Shown piece after piece: positions 17,625 through 25,942 of a stretch of DNA of 26,476 bases (position 1 is its first letter; every line of letters starts with the position of its first letter). The DNA lies in the IMG/VR virus record IMGVR_UViG_3300037133_000007, positions 1 through 26,476 of that record. The stretch is one strand, 5' to 3'. The stretch comes from a virus. The notes below the pieces were generated by a model. It saw only the letters and a program-made list of their open reading frames with translations, was not told where the DNA came from and did not search any database. The translations under genes were made by a program, and so were the position numbers.

Positions 17625-20600
17625 AGTCAGCCGCATCCTCTCGATAGACCTTTGATACATTACCAATAACAGTCATTTCGTGCTCATTGAGACACCCAAC
17701 ACCAGTACGGGCCGTAGACATAATCTGTGAGGCGGGTATCTGCGCCGTTAGCAAGGAACCATACGGACTTCCGAAAGAACCTATTGCCACATCGAGAGAG
17801 GTAGACCACGAGGATATAGGGCGCATCTGTGCGGTCTGTATTATGTCGTGCGCCTGCGTAGTTATGCCTTTATCATTAGGTCCGGTAGGGACATTCTGTG
17901 TCGTCCCGAGATCCGCAGGATCGTCGCCTTGCGCCCTGTATAGGAGAACAGTAGCCACTCCCTGATCCTTAAGCATTTGCTGGGTATCAGTGTATTGGGC
18001 TCGAACAAACTCTTGCGCCACTGCCTGATTGTTACCTTGAGAAAGCAAGCCAGCCTTATCTGCCAAATAGCTACTAAGTGCTGAGTTCAAGTCTGGTGAT
18101 ACAACTGAGCCCCAACGCATAGAGTCCTGAAGTCCAAACTCTTTCTCAGCAGCGCTCTGAATAGCAAGAGACAGCGCGTTCGAGTCATTAGAGGTACCGG
18201 CCCAAGCGCTAACAAGTGTAGCTACTGCGGCCTCTCGCTCTTTACCCGCCGACCATAGAGTAGCTGCGGGTGAATCAGGCTGCATTGAAAACGGTGTAGC
18301 AAGACCTGGATGCTCCGCAAGACCAGCCAGTGCAACTATGTCCTTAGTCGAGGCCGTCATACTGGCAGACAGCCTGTCGGTAACATCGGCTTTGCACGCC
18401 TTCTCCGTATCAAGACTGTACTTGAACGTCTCATTAGCTGCGCCGTATTGTCCAGCCACCAGCGGGCTATTGACTCTGTCCAAGCCCGCCGTAGTAATAG
18501 TGCCCAGCGCCGAACCGGCTGGACCTTGCTGAATGATTGCTACAGCGGCCCTAAGAGTAGTGACATCTACCGGTGCTGGCGGAGGCGTTACCGATGCCGG
18601 CGCCGGTGCATATAGAGTCCCAACATTCGTGATATCGAGGTCAGACATATCGCTCAACGGTACATCGGTAATTGTTGGGTTAACCTCGTGAGATCCGCCC
18701 TGCCCAGACTTCGAGGCGATACCCTGTGCCGAGCCAGATGCTACATACCCTTCCGTTTGATCTCCCTCATGCCCCCACAGCATTGCCTGAGCCTCGGGCA
18801 TAATGATCTTAAAGCCGAGCATTGCCGAGACTATAGGAGTCGCCTCTTTAAGGGCGTCAACCTCACACGGATAGCACCCGCCCTTCCAGGTAACTCCATT
18901 CTCGGTTACGGCCGGAGTCTCATTTAATTTACCGAATGCGCCGGGGCTCTGTCCGCCAGTGACTACCCGAGTCATGATGGCGTCCATAGTGGCGAAGTTA
19001 GGGTCGTTCGGGTCATTGATGTTGTTGGCGAAGTTCGGCTGCTTCATAGCACCGGACTTAAGCCCGAGAATAGCATTCGTTACAGGAGTAGTTGGGTCCC
19101 CAAACACATGGCCCATAGCAATCTCAATGGCGTTACCCGTACCTAACTGATAGAAGGATGGCGTTAAGGTAAGCGCGTCACCATCCTTCGTAGTGCCCCA
19201 CTGCTCATCAGTAGACTTTCCCTCAATCACCATCTGCTTCATAAGGGCCTGCGCTGCGCTGGTCAGGTTCGGCTGTTGTGACAGCGCCACACCATTTTGT
19301 ATGTTGCAATCATTGACCGAAGATATTGGCGCCCCACCGCCATAACCAGGTACTACCGTACCCCCAGTAGCATCCTTACCTTTACCCACTACGGGCGTAC
19401 CGGTCAACTCATTGGTGGCGTACAGAACAGGTATCGGCAAGTTAATGACTTGATCGGTAGCTACAGCACGAGCTATATAGTGAGCCGCCGCCATCGAGAT
19501 ACCCAACTGAGTGCGGGCCGAGGTGGCCGAGATAAGACCAGCGGCCTGCAACGGAGTAATCGGGTTTGCGGTATTGGCAGTGTCTTTGACAATTTCTGGG
19601 CACTCATTATGATACCTCGGATATGCTGTCAGTCCGAATGCCACTTGTTGAGCATTCAACCCCTGAGCCGCTGCAACTATTTGATCCCGCATACCAGAGG
19701 TACTACCTGCGCCAGGGATCTTTGCTAGAGCGCCCTGCTGCCTATCCTGTATAGTCTGCGTTAGACCTAAGTCCTCGGTAGACGATCCTTCGGTACTAGA
19801 GAAAGTCCCATCAGGGTCGCCAACGTGAGCGTACGAAGGTGACATAGGACCGAATGCCGTAGACTCGTGGTTAGGGTCATAGTTCGGGTTAGGTAGCCCA
19901 TAGTCCCCAGTACCGCCTGTCAGGATAAGTGGACTAGGTAGCTTGTCAGACGCTGGATTAAATGGCGTGCCATCGGGGAACTGCCCAGCCATTCTGACCT
20001 GATTATTAAAGGCGGCTTGTGCATTGTTCCAGATGCTGTACTGATTGCGCATCACGCCTAATAGAGCGGCCTGTCCTGGGTTCTGTACCGTCTGGCTCGG
20101 TTCAACGGCCCATGCAACAGGAGCGCCAGATACTGGATCTTTCTTCAGGTATAGGCCGACGCTCATGTCAGATCGAGCGTACAGTGCGGCGCTGGCAGGG
20201 TCATTAACGTGAGCGTCTATGGTCGCCGCCATGGTGGCGTTGTCAGCGCTATAGGGTAGCTCGGTCTGAACGCCGGCAACCTGAAAGCCAGTATCAGGCA
20301 CAGTACCGTCATGAGGATTGATTGTAGCGCCAACCTCACCATTCTCGTCCGGCTTCATTTGTGAGAGGCACTGCTCCCACGAGGTTGGGTTCATTTCCTG
20401 CCCCGAGGTAGACCAACTTGTGTCAGTCAGATCGACAGGAGGTGGACCAGCATCAGCTCCACCGGCACCGCCGCCGCCTCCGCCTCCGCTACCATCCTCG
20501 AAGTAACCATGCCAACCATGGCCCTGTTCCTTCTGGGACTCCTCCTCGACATTGAGGCGCTCCTGAATAGGCCACGGTGGTTGTATTACCCGCTCCTCGT

Positions 20601-20667
20601 TGCTTACCGGAGCAACGTATGGGATGAAATCTCCTCGTTTGCTTACCTTCCAAGGCAGGGAGGACAT
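17614..20667 (-). CDS. Large virion-associated protein with C-terminal ADP-ribosyltransferase domain
   Basis: A 1017-residue protein directly after the portal gene, where actinophages often encode minor head proteins that are injected with DNA. The C-terminal 110 residues have the R-S-ExE signature of Arg-targeting mono-ADP-ribosyltransferases: LYRAQG (Arg911), SSWSTSLDVA (Ser955-Thr956-Ser957), and LNEHEMTVIG (Glu995-x-Glu997). All key residues are present. Residues 1-80 include a Gly-rich linker. The middle (about 330-640) is helical and has LQAAGLISATSARTQ and NFANNINDPNDPNFATMDAI segments that resemble a domain common in phage head proteins (similar to DUF7178), at low certainty. The start overlaps the portal stop (TAATG). 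The enzyme could modify host proteins after injection. Confidence 0.88.
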   Translation of the reverse strand: MSSLPWKVSKRGDFIPYVAPVSNEERVIQPPWPIQERLNVEEESQKEQGHGWHGYFEDGSGGGGGGGAGGADAGPPPVDLTDTSWSTSGQEMNPTSWEQCLSQMKPDENGEVGATINPHDGTVPDTGFQVAGVQTELPYSADNATMAATIDAHVNDPASAALYARSDMSVGLYLKKDPVSGAPVAWAVEPSQTVQNPGQAALLGVMRNQYSIWNNAQAAFNNQVRMAGQFPDGTPFNPASDKLPSPLILTGGTGDYGLPNPNYDPNHESTAFGPMSPSYAHVGDPDGTFSSTEGSSTEDLGLTQTIQDRQQGALAKIPGAGSTSGMRDQIVAAAQGLNAQQVAFGLTAYPRYHNECPEIVKDTANTANPITPLQAAGLISATSARTQLGISMAAAHYIARAVATDQVINLPIPVLYATNELTGTPVVGKGKDATGGTVVPGYGGGAPISSVNDCNIQNGVALSQQPNLTSAAQALMKQMVIEGKSTDEQWGTTKDGDALTLTPSFYQLGTGNAIEIAMGHVFGDPTTPVTNAILGLKSGAMKQPNFANNINDPNDPNFATMDAIMTRVVTGGQSPGAFGKLNETPAVTENGVTWKGGCYPCEVDALKEATPIVSAMLGFKIIMPEAQAMLWGHEGDQTEGYVASGSAQGIASKSGQGGSHEVNPTITDVPLSDMSDLDITNVGTLYAPAPASVTPPPAPVDVTTLRAAVAIIQQGPAGSALGTITTAGLDRVNSPLVAGQYGAANETFKYSLDTEKACKADVTDRLSASMTASTKDIVALAGLAEHPGLATPFSMQPDSPAATLWSAGKEREAAVATLVSAWAGTSNDSNALSLAIQSAAEKEFGLQDSMRWGSVVSPDLNSALSSYLADKAGLLSQGNNQAVAQEFVRAQYTDTQQMLKDQGVATVLLYRAQGDDPADLGTTQNVPTGPNDKGITTQAHDIIQTAQMRPISSWSTSLDVAIGSFGSPYGSLLTAQIPASQIMSTARTGVGCLNEHEMTVIGNVSKVYREDAADYGA

Positions 20668-22079
20668 TAGCGGCCTAGTTTAGAAGGAGGCTTTTTACCG
20701 CCTGTGTTACCGGTCGGGCCTGCCGATGAGACAGGAGGCGGCGGTGGGGCCGCACCCTCGGTGCCGGGCGGAGTATTGCCTGGCGTCTTTGGCGCATTCT
20801 GTGCCGCCCCTGTGTCCGCTGCGGATTGTGTCGCTGCGAGAGCGCCGCCACCCATAACCATGAAGTCCGAGTGAGCCGAGTTGATCGGTCCCCATAGACT
20901 ATCTGCGCCAGATTCCTTAGACACCGGCAGGCGCAAGTACTCACGACACTCATTAGGCGTAGCCACCGCTGCCATACGTAGAGCGTTAATGAAGGCCCCG
21001 AGCATCTCATCGTTAGTCTTAAATAGGTCAGACACGTTTCGACGGACATAGTATCCCGCTGGAAGCAGGGCGGTATACATCCGGTCAATCCTACGGGTGT
21101 ATCCAGAGAGTGAAAATATCGCAAACCCCATAATCATTTCCTGAAGTCCTTTGCCGTAGACCTCACTCCCTCCGGCGCTAGCATCTCCTACGAGGTGTCC
21201 AGGCACCCCGTAGAAACCACAAAGGTCTGCCCGGCTAAACGCTCTCGCCTCTAACAGTTGAGCCGTCTGCGGGTTCACACTGATCTGCTGCCACTTAGCA
21301 TTTGAGTCAAGGATCATGGGCGTATGACTCTGTCCAAGCCCGCCGTGTCGGGTCATGATCTCTCTGACGAGGCGCTCTTTGTCCTTCTGTTGCATAGGCT
21401 TATCGGTCGAGTACATTCCGCTCGGGGACATCCCCTGCGCAAAGTAGCGTGAGCCGTACTCCTGCATGGCAATAGGTAGGCCGAAGCCCATAGCACCTAT
21501 CTCAATAGGATTAAGCCCTACTAGGCCTTGCGGAAGAGACATCCACGGTACGTGAATAATGTCTCGTGTTGGAATGATAGGTCCAATATCAGACCCAATA
21601 CGGTACTGCCTAAAGCCCTTTTCGATGTTCACCCGCATCTGTGCGGGGTTGAGAATCTCTACTTGCTGCGCCAAGTCGAGCGGACCGCCTCGGTCCACTA
21701 CATGGAAGTAGGCGTTACCGTTAAGACCGAGGGACATGATGAGATTGAAGTCTGCCTGCTCCCGGTCAATGTCAGCGCAGGGATCTGCCACTACGTCGGG
21801 CGGGTCAACCTCGGGATCCTTATAGCTACGCTTGTTCCCCTGCTGCCTATGGACATGGACCTGTAGCCCTCCTACGGCGTCCCCGAGTACCCGCAGACAA
21901 GAGGCTACAGTCATGATCCCTAACACGGAACGCTCATTGACAATGACGCCAGCTACCGCCTGGTTGTATACGGACGGGGGTGGAATCGCCGCAGGATCCG
22001 ACATCCAGCCCCCCCACCCTCCTGCTGAAAGGGGCATTCCTCGCTGCTGTATTTGTTCCCTGCGCTGAGTTATTGTCAT
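20667..22079 (-). CDS. Portal protein
   Basis: A 470-residue HK97-type portal protein: N-terminal region with VIVNERSVLGIMTVASCL, then LVGLNPIEIGAMGFG, the family segment ARAFSRADLCGFYGVPGHLV, then RNVSDLFKTNDEMLGAF. The C-terminal 60 residues are Pro/Gly/Ala-rich and probably disordered. The dodecameric portal docks terminase and the tail. The start ATG overlaps the stop of the preceding 64-residue gene (ATGA). The first bases (ATGACAATAAC) recur at the start of that preceding gene, showing duplication of the initiation region. Confidence 0.92.
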   Translation of the reverse strand: MTITQRREQIQQRGMPLSAGGWGGWMSDPAAIPPPSVYNQAVAGVIVNERSVLGIMTVASCLRVLGDAVGGLQVHVHRQQGNKRSYKDPEVDPPDVVADPCADIDREQADFNLIMSLGLNGNAYFHVVDRGGPLDLAQQVEILNPAQMRVNIEKGFRQYRIGSDIGPIIPTRDIIHVPWMSLPQGLVGLNPIEIGAMGFGLPIAMQEYGSRYFAQGMSPSGMYSTDKPMQQKDKERLVREIMTRHGGLGQSHTPMILDSNAKWQQISVNPQTAQLLEARAFSRADLCGFYGVPGHLVGDASAGGSEVYGKGLQEMIMGFAIFSLSGYTRRIDRMYTALLPAGYYVRRNVSDLFKTNDEMLGAFINALRMAAVATPNECREYLRLPVSKESGADSLWGPINSAHSDFMVMGGGALAATQSAADTGAAQNAPKTPGNTPPGTEGAAPPPPPVSSAGPTGNTGGKKPPSKLGR

Positions 22080-22270
22080 GCTGACTGCCTCAAATACTCG
22101 ATAAGTTTTCCAAGTCGGGCAATGGCGACGATAAGAGCAGTGGCACCAAGGTTGTGTAGCTCAGCTCGGGCCTCGGCGACCTGTCCCGCAAAGGTCTTCG
22201 AGAATGCGTCGGCTGTTCTTTGTTCGTGCATGCGTGAACAGAGAACGCTGTCGCTCTGCGTTATTGTCAT
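22076..22270 (-). CDS. 64-residue patchwork protein sharing a segment with the tape measure
   Basis: A 64-residue protein between the membrane protein and portal genes, overlapping both by ATGA junctions. Residues 20-42 match codons 6798-6730 of the tape measure: ADAFSKTFAGQVAE then Ala or Ser, RAELHN, Leu or Phe, and Gly; 21 of 23 residues are identical. At DNA level 13 codons differ silently and only two change the residue, so both copies seem held by selection on the protein. The first codons copy the portal start (ATGACAATAAC), and a GATALIVA segment copies the neighbouring membrane protein. The role is unknown; mimicry of tape measure to block chaperone binding or a superinfecting phage is one hypothesis. 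Confidence 0.75.
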   Translation of the reverse strand: MTITQSDSVLCSRMHEQRTADAFSKTFAGQVAEARAELHNLGATALIVAIARLGKLIEYLRQSA

Positions 22271-22539
22271 TTCTTATGCAACTTCTTCCTCAGGCGTGCT
22301 ATAGGCTTCGGGATCCGGGGCGCTTTCACCATGAGGGGATCCCCGTATATGAACTCTGCCGCAACGATGAGAGCAGTGGCCCCGACGATCAAGGCCACGC
22401 CCAAGCCTGCTATGAGATATACGCCGGTGACGCACATAGCGGCGCCGGCTATCTCAAGGTACTGTCCGACATTGATAGGTAGCTTGTTCGCCGGCCGAGC
22501 ATACTCGGGCAGCTTCAACCATTCTTTGAAAGTTAACAT
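22267..22539 (-). CDS. Small two-helix membrane protein
   Basis: A 90-residue protein with two adjacent hydrophobic segments (about residues 27-42 with LEIAGAAMCVTGVYLI, and 44-62 with GVALIVGATALIVAAEF) and a strongly basic C-terminus (KAPRIPKPIARLRKKLHKK). This fits a small inner-membrane protein with a charged cytoplasmic tail. I chose the ATG at 22539 because GGGAGAGAGG lies five bases upstream; an in-frame ATG at 22677 lies inside the terminase gene. Holin or superinfection-exclusion functions are possible but not supported by more than topology. The gene sits in the packaging region, which is unusual for lysis genes. Confidence 0.75.
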   Translation of the reverse strand: MLTFKEWLKLPEYARPANKLPINVGQYLEIAGAAMCVTGVYLIAGLGVALIVGATALIVAAEFIYGDPLMVKAPRIPKPIARLRKKLHKK

Positions 22540-22555
22540 ACGGGCCTCTCTCCCT

Positions 22556-24199
22556 TTATTTAAACTGGTCTTTCGTGAGGTAGTCGGCTTCAGTAATGAT
22601 CTTCGGCTCCCGAGTCCATGACATACCGGGTGGCAAATCTTCGTCATTCTCGCTCGGCTCGTCATCGAGATAGTCACTGGTGAAAGTAACGTCCACGTAT
22701 TGATGAGATTCCAAGCCTAACTCCTTAGCCCGCTGTAGTGCCATGACGACACACACTGCGGCGTCCACGTACCCGGTAGACTTCTGATTGATCTTTTGGA
22801 TCCTGGGCTCTAGCGGATCCTTCACCCAGGCGTTCGCCATATGGCGAGCGAGGCGCTCGTCCCCATCATGCTCCAATAATGAGCGCTGTATGTCCTCATA
22901 AAGGCGCTGTGTAGCCTCGATAATGAACCGGCCACGCTGAGGGAACTCGACTATGGGTAGACCTTCCTCCTGAAGTACCTCAAGGTCCGACACCCAGAGC
23001 TTAGGGTCAGCCGCAACCTCAACCACTTGGTACATACCGGCCAGTTCTCGCAGGCGATTCATGACTGCCACTCGTGGTACTCGCCAGTTGTTGTCCTTGT
23101 ATGGCTTTTCCCATAGTCCACACAATTGAACGAATGGAACCGGGCGGTCTAGCGTCACTGCAACAAGTGCTGTAGCGTCGCCATCGAAGGATCCATCGAA
23201 CCCGATAACGATGCGTTCATGCGGCTCAAGATGCCCACCATCTTTAGTCGCTAACGTGGACCATACGCCTCTCGGTAGCCAGCGCTCGATGTCCACGAGG
23301 ACAACCTGATTGAAGTAGAAGCGCTTGGCTACATACTCGGGAGTCTCGGGGTCTTGGATCTCCTGGTATAGACGCTCGGGATCTACCCAGTAGGAGTCGC
23401 CTCGGGCTATTTTTATAGCCTTAGTGACCTCCTCGTGGTCTGTTAGGTCTTTAACTTCGGGCGCTTCGAGCGAGTCATACCAAACGCCGAGAACGTCCCC
23501 CTCTTGCACTGCGGTATATGTAGCCTCGGCTACCGACCCCTCACCTGGCTTATGAGCATTAGTGATCTCAAGGCTTCGTCCCGCACCGTCTCGGGCTTTA
23601 CCAAGATTACGCCGGATGACTCGTGCCATCTCGATGCCCTCGTTGTTTTGGAGCCAGTGATGCGTTTCGTTGAGGACGCAGAAGCTCGGACGGGGACCTT
23701 CAAGCGCTCTCGGGCTACTTGTGACGGCCTTGATGACACCTTTCCCACCCCTCACATATATGATCGTCTTACCCGGATCTACCTTAAACTCTTTCTTGAA
23801 CGCTGGGCTTATCATGCCAGGGAACAAGGACGTAGTGTTGCCGGTCTGTTCCTCGGACACTGCTGCTAACTGTACGAGGGGCATGGGGTGCATTGCCCCT
23901 ATAGGGTTCCCCGACTCATCCCAGCCGCCAAAGCGACAAGGACCGCACGCCTCTACTAGAGAGAGTGCCGCCAACATCGGGTCCTTACCCCAGCCCTTCA
24001 TACGCCTGATGACTCCACGACGGTATAGGAACCTACCGTCATCGTCTATCTCGTACCAGACGAGAACCATCTTGGCCTGTTCCTCGGTATAGCGCCAAGG
24101 TTGGCCGGCCTCTGGCCCGTCAGGTTGCAAAATCCAGCGTGTGGACCAATCGAGGATCCCCCAACCTAGTGTTCTGTTATCAGCGGGCAACTGATACAT
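22556..24199 (-). CDS. terL: Terminase large subunit
   Basis: A 547-residue DNA-packaging motor. The N-terminal ATPase half has a deviant Walker A (RRMKGWGKDP, about residues 65-74) and a Walker B-like segment FCVLNETHHW with acidic Glu178. The C-terminal half is an RNase H-like nuclease with the metal-binding Asp335 in GFDGSFDGDATALV, Asp398 in VAADPKLW, and Asp479 in GYVDAAVCVV. The length matches actinophage large terminases. The start has AAGGATTTAACT upstream, just after the lectin-like gene stop. It is separated from the small terminase gene by two virion-type genes, which is unusual. Confidence 0.95.
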   Translation of the reverse strand: MYQLPADNRTLGWGILDWSTRWILQPDGPEAGQPWRYTEEQAKMVLVWYEIDDDGRFLYRRGVIRRMKGWGKDPMLAALSLVEACGPCRFGGWDESGNPIGAMHPMPLVQLAAVSEEQTGNTTSLFPGMISPAFKKEFKVDPGKTIIYVRGGKGVIKAVTSSPRALEGPRPSFCVLNETHHWLQNNEGIEMARVIRRNLGKARDGAGRSLEITNAHKPGEGSVAEATYTAVQEGDVLGVWYDSLEAPEVKDLTDHEEVTKAIKIARGDSYWVDPERLYQEIQDPETPEYVAKRFYFNQVVLVDIERWLPRGVWSTLATKDGGHLEPHERIVIGFDGSFDGDATALVAVTLDRPVPFVQLCGLWEKPYKDNNWRVPRVAVMNRLRELAGMYQVVEVAADPKLWVSDLEVLQEEGLPIVEFPQRGRFIIEATQRLYEDIQRSLLEHDGDERLARHMANAWVKDPLEPRIQKINQKSTGYVDAAVCVVMALQRAKELGLESHQYVDVTFTSDYLDDEPSENDEDLPPGMSWTREPKIITEADYLTKDQFK

Positions 24200-24201
24200 A
24201 G

Positions 24202-24942
24202 TTAAATCCTTACGAAGAATCCGGGTGCGCTACCAGTAGGAGGCGGGGGACCAGAGCCAAACCACTTATCATTTAGGTACGCTTCGGTGGCTTCGATTTG
24301 ATCGGAAGTCAGAGTCACGTCTTGGTAGACGAGCACCTCGCCAATATATCCAATCATTGGAGAGCTAGCAGCACCCTCATATACATTACCACCCACGTAG
24401 AAGGTTGAGGAGGCTTCGGGAGATGCGTCGCCGGTAAACTCAGTACCGTCAACACGGAGAAATGATGCGCCAGCGCCATTCACACAACCACAAGAGAAGA
24501 TGTGAGGAAGCTCATCCTGGCTATTGCCACCACTTGGATAGTCCTCACCATACTCATATAGCTGCCAATCCCCACTACCATAGCCAGTAAGTAGACCAGT
24601 AGCTTCGACCAAAGGTTGTAGCCATATCCATGTCTCTCCACCAGCAGCACTCTGAGCCACTAAGAACACATAGAAGTTACCAGCATCGCCACTTCCAAAA
24701 GCAAGATTTACTAGTGCTCCGCCACCAGTAAACTGTACCGTAGGCAACCCGCTAGCAAAGTAACCAGGGTCATTATATGAAGCGTCGCCATTTCCAGCAT
24801 GAAGAATGTTACCTTGGCCGGAGATGTCAGGCCAGTATGGTAAAGCCTGACCATCTGTAAGGGTAGGATAGTATGCATCGCCGGCAAGCTGGCTAGCGTC
24901 ATACCAAGCTGCGAGGCCGGAACTAACGGGAGGCGAGGCCAT
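24202..24942 (-). CDS. LamG / concanavalin A-like lectin-fold virion protein
   Basis: A 246-residue protein with the layout of LamG/concanavalin A-like jelly-roll domains seen on phage virions and bacterial surface proteins: SGLAAWYDASQLAG, then ALPYWPDISGQGN, LPTVQFTGGGALVN, FYVFLVAQ, FLRVDGTEF, and IGYIGEVLVYQDVTLTSDQI near the end. Such domains bind carbohydrates, so it may decorate the capsid or tail and help attachment. The start ATG at 24942 overlaps the stop of the collagen-like gene (TAATG). A GTG at 24966 is possible but less likely. Its place between the terminase genes is unusual. Confidence 0.85.
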   Translation of the reverse strand: MASPPVSSGLAAWYDASQLAGDAYYPTLTDGQALPYWPDISGQGNILHAGNGDASYNDPGYFASGLPTVQFTGGGALVNLAFGSGDAGNFYVFLVAQSAAGGETWIWLQPLVEATGLLTGYGSGDWQLYEYGEDYPSGGNSQDELPHIFSCGCVNGAGASFLRVDGTEFTGDASPEASSTFYVGGNVYEGAASSPMIGYIGEVLVYQDVTLTSDQIEATEAYLNDKWFGSGPPPPTGSAPGFFVRI

Positions 24943-25505
24943 TATGCGACGCCCAAACAACGCCACTTAGAGGTAGCGGCATTCCATAGGAAGGTCACAT
25001 CGAGGCGTGCCGTAGTTACCGTAGTACTTGGTAGTGCTTGTGTCGAAGACTCAAATGAGGATCCCCACGTAATAGCGACAGCCGCGGTGCCGGTGATGGA
25101 TACCTCTAGAGTGTCACCCTTTGCCGGAGTACCAGTGACGGTAAACCCAGTAATGGTAGCGCTCTGGCCGGTAATCTCGACCACGTTATAGGTGTCGGTA
25201 TCAACTGCTGGCGTAGCCGAGTTAGCCGATAGGGATAGAACGGCAGGAGTAAACCCGGCGCCTGAGGCACCAGTTGCGCCAGCGCCCGTAGCGCCGGTTG
25301 CACCAGTGGCGCCAACACTACCGCCGCCGCCGCCACCCGGAGTAGCTACCCATGCTGAGCCGTTCCACCGGTACGTATTGCCATCCGCCGTAACAGCATA
25401 GGCCGGTAGGTCGGAGGGAAACTCCAAGCCGGCCTGTGTTGCGGCGGTGTACTGATAGAGTATATCGTTTCCATTCTTACCTGAGATTACAGCAGAACCT
25501 GCCAT
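24942..25505 (-). CDS. Short collagen-like virion protein
   Basis: A 187-residue protein with three parts: an N-terminal beta domain with ADGNTYRWNGSAWVATP, a poly-Gly linker with a short collagen-like GATGATGATGAGATG stretch, and a C-terminal beta-sandwich-like part (YNVVEITGQSATITGFTV, then DVTFLWNAATSKWRCLGVA). This matches short fibres or capsid decorations rather than terminase subunits. It starts with a very strong ribosome binding site (AAGGAGG) at the TAATG overlap with the small terminase gene. It likely works with the following lectin-like protein as an attached pair. Confidence 0.85.
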   Translation of the reverse strand: MAGSAVISGKNGNDILYQYTAATQAGLEFPSDLPAYAVTADGNTYRWNGSAWVATPGGGGGGSVGATGATGATGAGATGASGAGFTPAVLSLSANSATPAVDTDTYNVVEITGQSATITGFTVTGTPAKGDTLEVSITGTAAVAITWGSSFESSTQALPSTTVTTARLDVTFLWNAATSKWRCLGVA

Positions 25506-25942
25506 TAACTGGCCTCCTTGATCCTTCGATAGTCGTCCATAATAGCGATCTTTGTACCCTGCTCAGTGTCAGCCGCAGCCAACTCTATGCGAAGCCGGCG
25601 CCTGTCTCCTTCGGTAACGCCCAGCCTCGCCAACTCGTCCAAGCACTTATTGACTGCGCTGAAAGATATCAGACCAGTCATATGGTTTTCACTGAGGAGC
25701 GCCGTGTTCAGTGTGTCGAGAATAATGAAACCGAACGCCCAGTCAGACGCCTTGTAATATTGGGCCATTCCCGAGTCTGCGAGAGCCTCCCATAGCCGAA
25801 TGACAGCGGCCGTCCACCCTACCTTTGCCGGGTAGGGCAGTGCGACCTTAACGTCTTCCGTTTGCTCGATCTCGGCCTTATGATTCCTGCGCCGTGTAGT
25901 GTCTGACCTACCGGGTATAGGCCCTCTCGTGGCTACTGTCAT
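25505..25942 (-). CDS. terS: Terminase small subunit
   Basis: A 145-residue protein with the typical actinophage small terminase layout: an N-terminal basic segment RGPIPGRSDTTRRRN, then helix-rich AVIRLWEALADSGMAQYY, KASDWAFGF, and a conserved GVTEGDRRRLRIEL segment near the C-terminus. The protein recognises the packaging site and regulates the large subunit. Its start overlaps the Pup stop codon (TAATG), and the Gly-Gly-Glu codons of Pup (GGTGGAGAG) act as its ribosome binding site. Confidence 0.9.
   Translation of the reverse strand: MTVATRGPIPGRSDTTRRRNHKAEIEQTEDVKVALPYPAKVGWTAAVIRLWEALADSGMAQYYKASDWAFGFIILDTLNTALLSENHMTGLISFSAVNKCLDELARLGVTEGDRRRLRIELAAADTEQGTKIAIMDDYRRIKEAS

Noticed and set aside
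22267-22539. Holin assignment for the small membrane protein
   Set aside because: Two hydrophobic segments and a basic tail fit, but no endolysin gene is nearby and no family match is visible.
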